A stretch of DNA of 64,000 bases. Origin: Erpobdella octoculata (taxonomy: Eukaryota; Annelida; Clitellata; Hirudinida; Erpobdellidae). Position numbers and translations under genes: made by a program. Location of the stretch: the NCBI GenBank assembly GCA_963978895.1, contig OZ022245.1, positions 25,670,568 to 25,734,567 of the forward strand, in the 5' to 3' direction. A model generated the notes under the pieces. It was given only the letters and a program-made list of their open reading frames with translations. It ran no database searches and was not told the DNA's origin. Every line of letters begins with the position of its first letter. Positions within the stretch are counted from its first letter, which is position 1. Below, piece by piece: positions 13,451 to 25,997 of the stretch.

Positions 13451-15510
13451 AAATTATTATTAACGACAACTTACTATTTCTTAATTATTATTCCTCTTAT
13501 TTTAATTATTAATAATATTATTAATAACGAAAATTAACTATTTTGCTAATATTATTCATATTAATGGGAAGTTCGACGCTTTGCGGATATATTTAATAAA
13601 AATATTATTAACGACATTTTTCTATTTTGTAATTATTATTTTCCTCTTATTTTAATTATTAGCAATATTATTATTTAGTAATATTAACTAATTTGCTAAT
13701 ATTATTCCTATTAATCCTATTATTGGAAAGTTCGACGCTTTGCGGATATATTTAATAAAAATATTATTAACGACATTTTTCTATTTTGTAATAATTATTC
13801 CTCTTATTTTAATTATTAACAATATTATTATTTAGGAATATTAACTAATTTGTTAATATTATTCCTATTATTGGAAAGTTCGACGCTTTGCGGATATATT
13901 TAATAAAAATATTATTAACGACATTTTTCTATTTTTTAATTACTATTCCTCTTATTTTAATTATTAATAATATTATTATTTAGAAATATTAACTAATTTG
14001 CTAATAATATTCCTATTATTGTGATAGTGAAAAACCGCCTACGATAAACACAATATTTGATGGATAGTATCGAAAAAACAGCCTACGAAAAAACAACATA
14101 TTTTGGGTGATAGTGAAAAAAAGCCTAAGAAAAAACCCAACCTTTAATGGCTGATAATGAAAAAAACTGCCTACAAAAAAACCCAACCTTCAATGGCTGA
14201 TATTGGGAAAACCCGCCGATGTACTACTTCGGTGATTTTTTTTTTCAACTTGTTTATATTGAGTTATGACGTATGCTCAAAATATATCCGCAAAGCGTCG
14301 AACTTTCCAATAATAGGAATAATATTATCAAATTAGTTAATTTTCTTATATAATAATATTATTAATAATTAAAACAAGAGTAATAATAATTACAAAATAG
14401 AAAAATGTCGTTAATCATAATTTCATTAAATATATCTGCAAAGCGTCGAACTTTCCATTAATATGAATAATATTAGCAAAATAGTTAATCTTCGTTAATA
14501 GTAATATTATTAATAATTAAATTAAGAGGAATAATAATTGCAAAATAGTAAAAGGTCATTAATAATAATTTCATTAAATATATCTGCAAAGCGTAGAACT
14601 TTTCTTAAATAATAATGTTATTAATAATTAAAATAAAAGGAATAATAATTACACGCGAAGCGTGTGAGTTTATACATATTAATAGTAAAGGTAGTCGCAC
14701 TCAAATAGCACTTTAAGCTCATATCAACACCAATGCGCTTATATAGTCATAACTTTACCCACGCTTCGCAAGCGAAGCATGTTACTATTTCAGCCAGTAG
14801 CAGATGATTTTTCACTTGAAAACGTATTGGAATGGTCCTCTATTTGATTGGATGATTATGGAAAAAATGCCTATGAAAAAAACCTTAAATGGGCGATATT
14901 GGAAAAAAAGCCTTCGAAAAAAACCACATATATTGGGTGATAGTGAAAAAACCGCTTACGAAAAACACAATATTTATTGGATGGGATCGGGAAAAACAGC
15001 CTACGAAAAAAACATTTATTGGGTGATAGTGAAAAACCGCCTACGAAAAACACAATATTTAATGGATGGTATCGGAAAAAACAGCCTACGAAAAAAACAA
15101 CATATTTTGGGTGATAGTGAAAAAAAAGCTTAAGAAAAAACCCAGCCTTTAATGACTGATAATGAAAAAAACCGCCTAAAAAACCCAACCTTCAATGGCT
15201 GATATTGGGAAAACCCGCCGATGTACTACTTCGGGGATTTATTTATTTTCAACTTGTTTATATTGAGTTATGACGTATGCTCGAAATATATCCGCAAAGC
15301 GTCGAACTTTCCAATAATAGGAATAATATTAGCAAATTAGTTAATTTTCGTAAATAATAATATTAATAATAATTAAATAAAGAGGAATAATAATTGCAAA
15401 ATAGTAAATTGTCGTTAATAATAATTTACAACTTGTTTAAAATTGGAAAAAACCCGCCGACTACTAATTCGGTGATTTATTTATTTTCAACATGTTTATA
15501 TTGAAAGATG
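13451..15510. repeat. Composite satellite, central part
   Basis: At 13560-14010 three head-to-tail copies of an approximately 155-bp unit contain GGAAAGTTCGACGCTTTGCG and TATTATTAACGACATTTTTC. From about 14025 the ACCGCCTACGAAAA tandem units appear in the opposite orientation to those at 12.3-13.0 kb. Short frames across it are products of the repeats. Confidence 0.8.
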
Positions 15511-15514
15511 ACGT

Positions 15515-16545
15515 ACGTTTAGGGTTGTTACAGTTACTGAATCTAAAACTGAAACATTCAGTTAACTGAATCTTTTTAGATTCAGTAACTTCAACTGAAA
15601 CTGAAACTGGATCTTTTTTAAAAACTGCAACTGAAACTGAATCTATTGAGAAAACTGAATATAACTGAAACTTTTAGAATGAATATTTTTTATCATTTTA
15701 TTATATTATTTTTATGTTTGCGGTTAAATGTTTTGATTCTATGGCACGGACGATAACTTCGGTCGAAGTTAGGAATAGTTCTTTCTTTTTGTTTCGTGTT
15801 AGTGTTGTGTTGCTTGCGTTGTTTTTCGAAGCTTTTCAAGTTTTTAGAATTACCAGAATGGAAGATACTTGTGTTAGTAATAACATTGTTATGGACGAAT
15901 CTACCGACAAAGAAGTATCGTTTATTCAACAAAATGAGTCGGAATCTGCTTTAGGACCTCCAACGAAAAAAGCTAGATTCAACAAAACAAGACCTATACT
16001 AACCCGGTACATAAAAGGTTTACAGGAGTTGGAGCCGATATTAAGTGCAATATTTGTTCTGTAATTTTGAAGGGTAAAAATGTCAAAAATTTAGAGTCTC
16101 ACTTGAGAAAGCATGAAATAGAATACGCAGAGTATTTAGAGGAAAAAAATAGCTATGATTTCAAAAACACAAAGTAAGTCTATTAAACGACCCTTTTCAC
16201 ATTTGAAAAACCAGGCAACAATTGAAAACTGTTTTGTTGTTAAAGAACTCAAAAATGACATTAAAAAAGGCTCCAATGCCTATAATAAGGCTGCCCATGC
16301 TATCGCCTCAGCATTTGCTGCAAACAGTTTGCCATTTCTTTTGATCGAAGAACCTTCTATTAAAAATATGTTTGCAGTTGTGTCGGAAGGTCGTTTACTA
16401 ACCTTGCCGAACCGACACGATATATCCACAAAAGTGTCCGAATTAGTAAAAGAATTAAAACGATCTGTTGAATTATCATTGAATTCAGCGAAGTATGTGT
16501 CAATCACAACAGATGGTCTTGGCCATGTTATTCATCGGTAAGGAT
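15515..16545 (+). pseudogene. Truncated hAT transposase with BED zinc finger
   Basis: The left end carries TAGGGTTGTTACAGTTACTG, a plausible hAT terminus. A frame from 15858 leads to a BED-type finger (KCNICS, then HLRKH) around 16045-16115 in a shifted frame. A second shift leads to a hAT-type stretch with AANSLPFLLIEEPSIKNMF, LPNRHDIS and KYVSITTDG, which contains the first catalytic Asp. The sequence then stops and satellite resumes at about 16546. The rest of the transposase is absent, so it is a dead 5' fragment inside the satellite. Confidence 0.8.
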
Positions 16546-19500
16546 GGGAATAAATATATCCGCAAAGCGTCGAACTTTCCAATAATAGGAATAATATTAG
16601 CAAATTAGTTAATTTTTGTTAATAGTAATATTATTAATAATTAAAATAAGAGGAATAATAATTGCAAAATAGTAAATTGTCGTTAATAATAATTTACAAC
16701 TTGTATAAAATTGGGAAGAACCCGCCGACTTCAATGGCTAAAATTGATAAAACCCGCTGACCAAATAAACACAAAATATCATTAGATGATATTGGGAAAA
16801 CCTGCCAATGTACTACTTCGGTGATTTATTTATTTTCAACTTGTTTATAATGAGGTATGACGTATGCTCAAATTATATTCGCAAAGCGTTAAACTTTCGA
16901 GGATAATAACTTTTTATTTAATATATTATTATATTATATATAATGTATTAAAATAAAAATTTCATTAAATATATCTACAAAGCGTCGAAATTTACAATAA
17001 TAGGAATAATATTAGCAAATTAGTTATTTTCGTAAATAATATTATTATTAATAATTAAAATAAGAGGAATAATAATTGCAAAATAGTAAAATGTCGTTAA
17101 TAATATTTTCATTAAATATATATATTTATTTAGATGTATCTACAAAGCTTCGAACTTTCCAATAAGAGGAATAATATTAGCTAAATAGTTAATCTTCGTT
17201 ATTAATAATAATTAAAATAAAAGGAATAATAATTGCAAAATAGTAAAATGGCGTTAATAATAATTTACAGCTTTTTTAAAATTGGGAAAACCCGCCGACT
17301 TCTACTTCGTTGATTTATTATTTTCAACTTGTTTATATTGAAAGATGACGTACGCTGCATTATATATATCCGCATAGCGTAGAACTTTCGCGGCTAATAA
17401 CTTTTTATTTAAACATTTTAGCAAAAAAGTGCCCTAACAAACCGTGTTTAGCATCTCATAATCTATCAACGTGAGTTTTTTCAGACCTGCAGATGCTAAT
17501 CGGGTGACATAATACATAATACATACATATTACATCATTGCGCTTTTATAGTAGGGAACCAGCACTTGACGCACGCTTCGCGCGCGAAGCGTGTGATTTT
17601 TCAGCAAGTCGCAGATGATTTTTCACTTGGAAACGTTTTGAAATGGTCTTCTCTTTGAATGGCTAAATTTGAAAAAACTGCCTACGAATAAAGCAACCTT
17701 TAATATACATGAATGCGCTTTTATGTTAGGAATTGAGGCACGCTTCGCGCGCGAAGCGTGTGAGGTTTTACATATTAATAGTAAAGGTAGTCGCACTTAA
17801 ATCGCACTCAAAGCTAAAAAACAACACCAATGCGCTATTATAGTAATAATTTTACGCAAGCTTCGCAGGCGAAGCGAGTGACTATTTTAGCCAGTAGCAA
17901 ATGATTTTTCACTTGAACACGTTTTGGAATGGTCCTCTCTTTGAATGAATGATTTAGGAAAATCTGCCTTCGAAAAAAAACCTTTAATGGGTGATAATAG
18001 AAAAAACAGCCTACAAAAAAAACATTTATTGTGTGATAGTGAAATAACCGCCTACGAGAAAAACCTATATTGGATGTTTTTGGAAATAACATCCTACGAA
18101 AAACACAAAAATTATTGAAAGGTATCGGAAAAAACAGCTTACGAAAAAAAATGTAACGGCTAATATACAAAAGAAAACTCCTACGAAAAAAAAACTTTTA
18201 TTGGGATATATTGGAAATAAATCCTAGGAAAAAACCGAACATTTAATAGCTGATAATGAAAAAACCGCCTAAAAAACCCAACTTTTATTGGCTGATAATG
18301 AAATAAACCGCCTACAAAAACCCAACCTTCAATGGCTGATATTGGGAAAACCCGCCGACTACTACTTCGGTGAATTGTTTATTTTCAACTTGTTTATATT
18401 CAGCGATGACGTACGTTGTTTTTTATATATCCGCAAAGCGTCGAACTTTACAATAATAGAAATAAAATATTATTCAACTTATTAAGCAACTAACTTAGTT
18501 AATTTTTGTTAATAATAATATTATTAATAATTAAAATAAGAGGAATAATAGTTGCAAGTTAGTAAATTGTCGTTAATAATAATTTTCAACTTGTTTATAT
18601 TGTTTGATGACGTACGCTCATATTTATTGGGAAAACCCGCCGACTACTATTTCGGTGATTTATTTGTTTTCAACTTGTTTATATTCAGCGATGACGTACG
18701 ATGCATTAATTTATTTGAATATATCCGCAAAGCGACGAACTTTCCAATAATAGGAATAATATTAGCAAATTAGTTAATTTTCGTTAATAATAATAATATT
18801 AATAAATAAAATTAGAGGAATTAGAGGAATAATAATTACAAAATAGTAAACTGTCGTTAATAATAATTTACAACTTGTTTAAAATTGGGAAAACCCGCCG
18901 ACTACTACTTCGGTGATTTATTTATTTATTTAAACTTTCGCGGCTAATAACTTTTTATTTAAACATTTTAACAAAAAAGTGCCCTAACAAACCGTGTTCA
19001 GCGTCTCATAATCTATCAACATGAGTTTTTTCAGACCTGCAGATGGTAATCGGGTGACATAATACATATTACATCATTGCGCTTTTATGATAGGACCAGC
19101 AGTTGACGCACGCTTCGCGCGCGAAGCGTGTGAGTTTTTACATATTAATAGTAAAGGTAGTCGCAATCAAATCGCACTTTAAGCTCAAAAACAACACCTA
19201 TGCGCTATTATAGTAATAACTTTACGCACGCTTCGCAAGCGAAGCGTGTGACTATTATAGCCAGTTGCATATGAACACGTTTTATAAAATAGTAAATTGT
19301 CGTTAATAATAATAATTTACAACTTCTTTAAAATTGGGAAAAACCCGCCGACTACTACTTGTTTATATTGAGTTATGGCGTATTCCAATATAATAGGAAT
19401 AATATTAGAAAATTGGTTAATTTGCGTAATTAATAATATTATTAATAATTAAAATAAGACGAATAATAATAACAAAATAGAAAAATGTCGTTAATAATGA

Positions 19501-20734
19501 TTTCATTAAATATTTCCGCAAAGCGTCGAACTTTCCAATAATAGAAATAATATTAGCAAAATAGTTAATCTTCGTTATTAATAATTTACATAAATAAAAA
19601 ACCCGCCGACTACTACTTCGGTGATTTATTTATTTTCAACTTGTCTATATTTAGCGATGACGTACGATGCTATATATATCCGCAAAGCCACAAAGCGTCC
19701 AACTTTCCAATAATTGGAATAATATTAGCAAATTAGTTAATTTTCGTAATTAATAATATTATTAATAATTAAAATAAAAGGAATAATAATAACAAAATAA
19801 AAAAATGTCGTTAATAATAATTTCATTAAATATTTCCGCAGAGCGTCGAACTTTCCAATAATAGAAATAATATTAGCAAAATAGTTAATCTTCGTTATTA
19901 ATAATAATTAAAATAAGAGGAATAATAATTGCAAAATAGTAAATTGTCGTTAATAATAATTTACAAAAATAAAAAACCCGCCGACTACTATTTATTTTCA
20001 ACTTGTCTATATTTAGCGATGACGAACGATGCTATATTTATCCGCAAAGCGTTAGACTTTCGCGGCTAATAACATTTTATTTAAACAATTTAACAAAAAA
20101 GTGCCCTAACAAACCGTGTTCAGCGTCTCATAATCTATCAACGTGAGTTTTTTCAGACTTGCAGATAATAATCGGGTGACATAATACATCATTGCGCTTT
20201 TATGTTAGGAACCAGCAGTTGACGCACGCTTCGCGCGCGAAGCGTGTGAGTTTTTACATATTAATAGTAAAGGTAGTCGCAATCAAATCGCACTTTAAGC
20301 TCAAAAACAACACCTATGCGCTACTATAGTAATAACTTTACGCACGCTTCGCAAGCGAAGCGTGTGACTATTATAGCCAGTTGCAAATGAACACGTTTTA
20401 TAAAATAGTAAATTGTCGTTAATAATAATAATTTACAACTTGTTTAAAATTGGGAAAAACCCGCCGACTACTACTTCGGTGATTTATTTATTTTCAACTT
20501 GTTTATATTGAGTTATGGCGTATTCCAATATAATAGGAATAATATTAGAAAATTAGTTAATTTTCGTAACTAATAATATTATTAATAATTAAAATAAGAG
20601 GAATAATAATAACAAAATAGAAAAATGTCGTTAATAATGATTTCATTAAATATTTCCGCAAAGCGTCGAACTTTCCAATAATAGAAATAATATTAGCAAA
20701 ATAGTTAATCTTCGTTATTAATAATAATTAAAAC
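16546..20734 (-). repeat. Composite satellite, right half (reverse modules)
   Basis: Same modules as the left half, with the CTGCAGGTCTGAAAA block now reversed at about 17429-17525, 18978-19075 and 20098-20185. Several CCGCAAAGCGTCGAACTTTC blocks lie head to tail (16560, 18430, 18724, 19520, 19840, 20655). No gene. Confidence 0.85.
19109..19248. repeat. Paired-hairpin module (also at 14.7, 17.7, 20.2 and 26.6 kb)
   Basis: A perfect 22-bp palindrome with half-site CACGCTTCGCG (19109-19130) and a second hairpin with the same arms and an AA-containing centre (19227-19248) are separated by about 95 bp. The same pair lies at 17739-17875, 20225-20364 and 26619-26755, with a degraded copy at about 14655-14775 and a reversed one starting at 13088. 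Confidence 0.85.
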
Positions 20735-21525
20735 AAGTAAATTAAAAACGAATTTTTAAAACCAATGCTCTTATATGTAATTAAAACACAAATTTTGCAA
20801 TCAATTTTTTTTTATATTACTCTTTTATTTTATATTAAAGTCGAAATATCTTAATTATACCGAAATATCAAAATTAATTAAAATTAACTAAATTAATTGA
20901 CTTATTGTAAAACTAATAATTGAATATTGCATTGTCTTCTATTTTGAGCATGTTTGAAAAATTTGAAAAAAATCTATCATCAGGAAGTGACTCAAAAATT
21001 GATTGCAAGATATGAAACAGACAGAGAAACAAACAAACAGACAGACAGAGAAACAGAGACGACGAGTTAATAAAAGCATTGGTAATAATAATAAAAATAT
21101 CATCAAATAGCATCGAATTTAAATATCTCAACTATTTTCATGAAAATTTCGTACACGCTTGAGAATCGCGGTCAGTGAGTTTGGATCGTGTTAACTTGGT
21201 AAAATAGTCTGCGAGTCGGTTATCGTTTTGTGGTCAAGAAAACCCTTAAGAAAACCCTCAAGAAAACCCTCAAGAAAACCCTCAAGAAAACCCTCAAGAA
21301 ACCCCTCGATAAAACCCTCAAGAAAATTAACTAAATTAATTGACTTATTGTAAAACTAATAATTGAATACTGCATTGTTTTCTATTTTGAGCATGTATGC
21401 AAAATTTGAAAAAAATCTATCATCAGGAAGTGACTCAAAAATTGATTGCAAGATTTGAAACAGACAGAGAAACAGACAGACAGAGAAACAGAGACGACGA
21501 GTTAATAAAAGCATTGGTAATAAGA
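20735..21525 (+). mobile_element. Repeat family R, copy 1
   Basis: Shares about 700 bp with 34550-35282, starting ACAAGTAAATTAAAAACG and ending AAAAGCATTGGTAA. Each copy contains an internal direct duplication (here 20885-21070 and 21325-21515) and an array of 12-bp AAGAAAACCCTC units. This copy interrupts the satellite, whose sequence resumes TAAGAGGAATAATAATTGC. Class unknown. The second copy begins TCTATATATATAACAAG, so a Helitron-type 5' end is possible. Confidence 0.7.
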
Positions 21526-21641
21526 GGAATAATAATTGCAAAATAGTAAATTGTCGTTAATAATAATTTACATAAATAAAAAACCCGCCGACTACTACGG
21601 TGATTTATTTATTTTCAACTTGTCTATATTTAGCGATGACG

Positions 21642-21980
21642 GGTTTCCAGACGATTCGCCCCCCGGACGGTTCGCCCCCTGGACGGTTCGCCCCTTCCCT
21701 AGACGTTTCGCCCCCTGGTCGATTCGCACTATGGACGGTTTGCCCCCTGGTCGATTCGCACCCTGGACGGTTCGCCCCCTGGTCGATTCGCACCCTGGAC
21801 GGTTCGCCCCCTGGTCGATTCGCCCCCTGGACGGTTCGCCCCCTGGTCGATTCGCACTCTGGACGGTTCGCCCCCTGGTCAATTCGCATTCTGGACAATT
21901 ACCTCCCTGCGTGGTTGACGGTTTATTAGAGTTAAATATAATTTTTTTTTATTATTTTTATCACGTTTTCTTAACTTGCT
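21642..21980. repeat. Left inverted arm of foldback MULE 1
   Basis: Alternating 16-bp units GGTTCGCCCCCTGGTC and GATTCGCACCCTGGAC form a 32-bp higher-order repeat up to about 21905, then the arm continues as ordinary inverted repeat. Proline-rich frames through it are artefacts. Confidence 0.9.
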
Positions 21981-22273
21981 TAAATATTATTTTTTTGTTA
22001 TTTTTACTATGGAGGTAGTTCTCATACAGGGAACGAAAGTTAAGAAGGCACTTCTTCAAAAGTGCTATTAATGTTCTTTTTCAAAATGTTAATTTCAATT
22101 TCTTTTGCGATTTTTTGATGACCCCTTCCCGAACTCTACGCCTATGGTTTAAATGTTTTTTTTTTAATTTACAAATTTTTTAAGTGGAACTCAATTTTAA
22201 GAGGTTTGACATTGTTTAACGTAGCGTTAGTAATGACTATTTTTTTGAGCATTTTTGTTGTAAATTTTATTGA

Positions 22274-24943
22274 TCATTTTCCGCCTGGCCCATATATGTG
22301 CGCACAGGCACGCAGAAGTTTAGAAGTGGTTATTTCATGTTCCGCATACTTCTCCCACACGTCGGATAATTTTCCCTGCAGTCTGGCATAGGTCGTCCTT
22401 TGGTACCTGCGAAGTCTTTTCTCGGATATCAGGTTGACTTGCAGGGTAACATATTCCGCTTCGTTGAAGAGTAGCGGCGCCAGTTGGTACAAATCCAACT
22501 TACCACGCCTGGCACGGCTATTTAAGCGCGTGTGCCATCCTAAAAACAATTGTTTTAGGTTAATTAATAACATAAAAACATAATTAATATGCCACTCTTA
22601 GCAGCAATTTAATATAAATCAACTGATTTAGATAATATTCACCCTCAACATCGTTGTTTGTCCTGACGGTTTCCATGTAAATCGACCAGGCGTGAGGCGG
22701 CCAGACCTGACTGTTGATCCATGTTTTTTCAAAATAGTCAACAAGGTCAATTATTCTTTGATCACTTTCAACCAAAACCTTTCCTTTTAAATGAAGAAAT
22801 GCCTCAGGTATGTCAACGCCAGGCAGAAAAGGAAGAGCCATAATACGCCTAAATTGTTAACAAAGCATAAAATTTTATATTTATATATATATAAACCTAT
22901 CTTTTAATTATTTGATATTATAATTGAGTTATATGTCAATTACTTTACCTTATAAAGTTGTATATGCTTTTTTTTCGTTGTATGCCATCTGAAGTCCCAA
23001 CTCTTGCACTTTCCTCCATACAGCCTGAGTCAGATGAAAGACGCATCCTTTTATAGCTGTATCAGGAAAAACTGTTCCCAATGCACGCCACATTGCTGAC
23101 TCAAAATCGACCATAAAGCCAGCCACATGGGGTGCTTCCGGCAAAATTTCAACAATCTTTTGCAACGTCTGTGGAAATAAAAATTGTATTTAGCAATTTT
23201 TAACGGTTAGCTATTAGATCCTTTTAAATTACACACAACAAACACAAGAATGAATAGTCATTACTTTTTTGTAATCTTTGGTACTTTTTCCAGACATTAG
23301 CAGAAATGCCAGTGGTACTTGCTTCATTGCATCTGTAACCCGAATGAGAATAACAATTGTGTTAGTTAAAAAATATCATACAAGAACTTTAAAAGTTCTT
23401 ATTACTTTATGTTTGATACTACAGAGAAATTAGTTATGGCTGGTATATTACCTTCATACTGGACAAAGGCATGGATTGTTACCAATTGTTTGAATGGTTC
23501 ACGAACCACCCAAAATGTACCGTCGATATACCACCGCCGAGCTTTAGCAAGAAGGGCCAACTGATGATCGGTTGCAAATATAATGTGGCGATTTTCTTTC
23601 ACCCGTATATCATGACGGAAGAAATTAGCTGGAAGTTTGTCGACTTCTAACTCGAAAGACAAATCAATTGGAGCTGCAGGACGAAGGCGTTGGCGAGAAC
23701 GATTAGCTACTCGAATCTGAATCAAGGAAACAATATTTAAGTGGAACTGTAGTATAGATTACACAATCTAAAAAACAAAAATGCAAATTAAAATAAATAC
23801 ATTTTTGGAACTTGTATTTTCAAAATTAATTATAAATCAGTTAACTATTTAAAGTTGAACAACACAATCATTACTAATGCGTCAACTGTTGGGAGCGCTT
23901 CCAGAGGCTTTTCGGGAAGCAACTCTACTTGGACTATTTTGTACTATTTCCGAGGCCGACTGAAACACGTTTTGTTTTGCCGTCGAACGGATCGCGGCAT
24001 GGATCCTAGTGTTGACTTCCGCATCTGTGGCTGGTGCATGTGTGTGAACATTTTGACCACGCACGAAAACGGCACCTTTCTGATTTACCGTTGCGGCACA
24101 TCTTAAATCCCGCCTTCTAACGGTACATTGCCAGTAGACAGCATGTTCTGTTCTGTAGAAAAAAATGCACGTTAACCTGTTTATTACAGAGATTTCAAAA
24201 ATAAATTAGAGATTATAATATTAAATACCTTTTCTTCACGTTGTACGTGTATCCATAAGCGTCAATAAGCTTAGGCTTATCCCGCTTCGTACCACCTTCT
24301 ATAACCTGAAAGTTTGTCATTTTAGATTGGTCGTCATCCGGTAGAGTTTGGTTCAGCCTATCGTCCAGACTAAGGTTGATGTCCAGTTCTTTAATAGCTG
24401 CAGCACTCTGATTATTAGTTAAACTAGCTTCTATAGTAAATGAAATATCATTGGACTGTAGATTACCAGACTCCTCATATATTGTAAGTGGCAAGTTCAC
24501 ATTAACAGGACTAGAGTGACCGCTTGGACTAGTTGATGTCGTCGACGATGCACTTACAACCAGGGCTTTGCAAAAAATGCAACTAAAAGGCAGTTGCTGT
24601 TTACATTTGAGTGAACTTCTGTATTGATTATACGTAAATTCTACAAAAACAATAATAGTTCCTAAAAGTAAATGATTTATAACCGCTGAACATAAAAATT
24701 GTCTCAAATTATTACAAACAGACCAAAAATTAATTTTACAAAAGCACCGTTGGCGCGTTATAGATTTTGTTATCAACTGTATTATTTGTTTTTTTTTAAT
24801 ATTTGTATAATAGTTATAAGTCTTAAAATACCTTTTTGACAGATTAGATGACACCATTTTTCACAAATATCGCAAGCAACTGCATATTGTCTCTTCGTGA
24901 CCTTTTTTGCACAAACAACGCAATCATAAACAGCTGACATCAT
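22274..24943 (-). CDS. MULE transposase with PHD-like and FLYWCH fingers
   Basis: Eight exons with GT/AG borders: 24943-24832, 24640-24229, 24152-23875, 23716-23452, 23332-23265, 23168-22949, 22848-22643 and 22539-22274, about 600 residues. Exons 1-2 carry a PHD-like finger (DCVVC, CDICEKWCHLIC, later FSCIFC). Exons 2-3 carry a FLYWCH finger (YGYTYNVKKR, YWQCTVRRRDLRC, VHTHA). The DDE core is WYIDGTFWV (first Asp), GFMVDFES (second Asp) with GCVFHLTQ, and NNDVEGWHTRLN (Glu), the last formed across the exon 7/8 splice. The frame is broken twice: near 23930-23945 in exon 3, and at the eight-T run 22968-22975 in exon 6, where the codon phase is one base short. The start is the first of two adjacent Met codons just before the finger. 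Confidence 0.85.
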
Positions 24944-25644
24944 AATACAAGTTAAAATTGCTCTTAAAGTAAAAGCAGAGTAGACTTGAATAAAGCAAAC
25001 TCAAATATAGCATGCCGAAAGATTGACTTATATATATATATATATATACCCTGGTTGTTGAATAAAAAAGAATTGAAATTTTTCATAAGCAATAAATCCA
25101 AAAAGTAGCGGTTACGTGAACAAAAGTCCAAAACTTCAAACGTATTATAATGAAACAAAACAGCGGCAGGTAGTCTAATTTACCATTTATAATTAGCATA
25201 AAATACTTCGTAGCACACTTGCAGCACTTCCGAGGCTTTATGCAATTGTTTTAACTGCAAGCCGCTTTTATACTGGCTTATAATATAATGAACTTTTATT
25301 ATGTCATAAGGATTCGGATTTTCTTTGAAAAGACTGACCAATTTAAGAACTTTCTCATCAGTCCACTTCATCGTAATTTCTATAGTTTAAAATAATTAAT
25401 TAATCATTCAAACAAAATACACAGAAAAAATTTAATGCAGATATATTCCATAATTTATTTTTGAAACTTTAAAATAACATATATACAAATATAAATAAAC
25501 AAAACTCTTTAAAATAGCACATTTTTGTTAACCAAAAGAAAAAAATAATTTTTCTCTGGGCTATGTGAGAAATGTTTTGATGGAGTCATGCATTAATTAT
25601 GGACATTCGTATAACAAACCAGCCATAATTTGTTAAAACTTAAA

Positions 25645-25988
25645 ACGTGAGGAAACGTGGTAGAAATAATAAAAAATAATATTTAAATCTAATAGACAGT
25701 CAACCAGGAGGCGAATGGTCCAGGGGGCGAATCGTCCAGAGTGCGAATCGACCAGGGGGCGAATCGTCCAGAGGGCGAATCGACCAGGGGGCGAAACGTC
25801 CAGAGTGCGAATCGACCAGGGGGCGAATCGTCCAGGGTGAGAATCGACCAGAGGGCGAACCGTCCAGAGTGCGAATCGACCAGGGAGCGAATCGTCTAGG
25901 GAGGGGGCGAATCGTCCAGGGTGCGAATCGTCCAGGGTGCGAATCGTCCAGGGTGCGAATCGTCCAGGGGGCGAAACGTCCTGTTACC
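25645..25988. repeat. Right inverted arm of foldback MULE 1
   Basis: Reverse orientation of the left-arm units (GGGCGAATCGTCCAG, GTGCGAATCGACCAG) from about 25696, preceded by the AT-rich inverted segment matching 21925-21980. Confidence 0.9.
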
Positions 25989-25997
25989 GCGATGACG

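Larger units (their letters stand above)
21642..25988 (-). mobile_element. Foldback MULE 1 (complete, 4.35 kb, 9-bp TSD)
   Basis: The element is flanked on both sides by GCGATGACG (21633-21641 and 25989-25997). Joining the flanks gives exactly the satellite sequence seen at about 19650, so the empty site is known from the same window. The termini start GGTTTCCAGACG and, reversed, GGTAACAGGACG. Both ends are long inverted arms made of 16-bp tandem units, continuing about 60-70 bp into AT-rich inverted sequence. The interior holds an eight-exon MULE transposase gene on the minus strand. Established: Drosophila FB/NOF and Phantom elements combine tandem-repeat arms with MULE-type transposases. 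Confidence 0.92.

Noticed and set aside
14804..15133. 109-codon Lys-rich frame
   Set aside because: It spans tandem GCCTACGAAAA units of the satellite and has a comparable frame on the opposite strand.
21650..21910. CRISPR-like regularly spaced repeats
   Set aside because: Units are contiguous and alternating with no variable spacers, appear inverted 4 kb away, and lie at the ends of a transposon in a eukaryotic genome.
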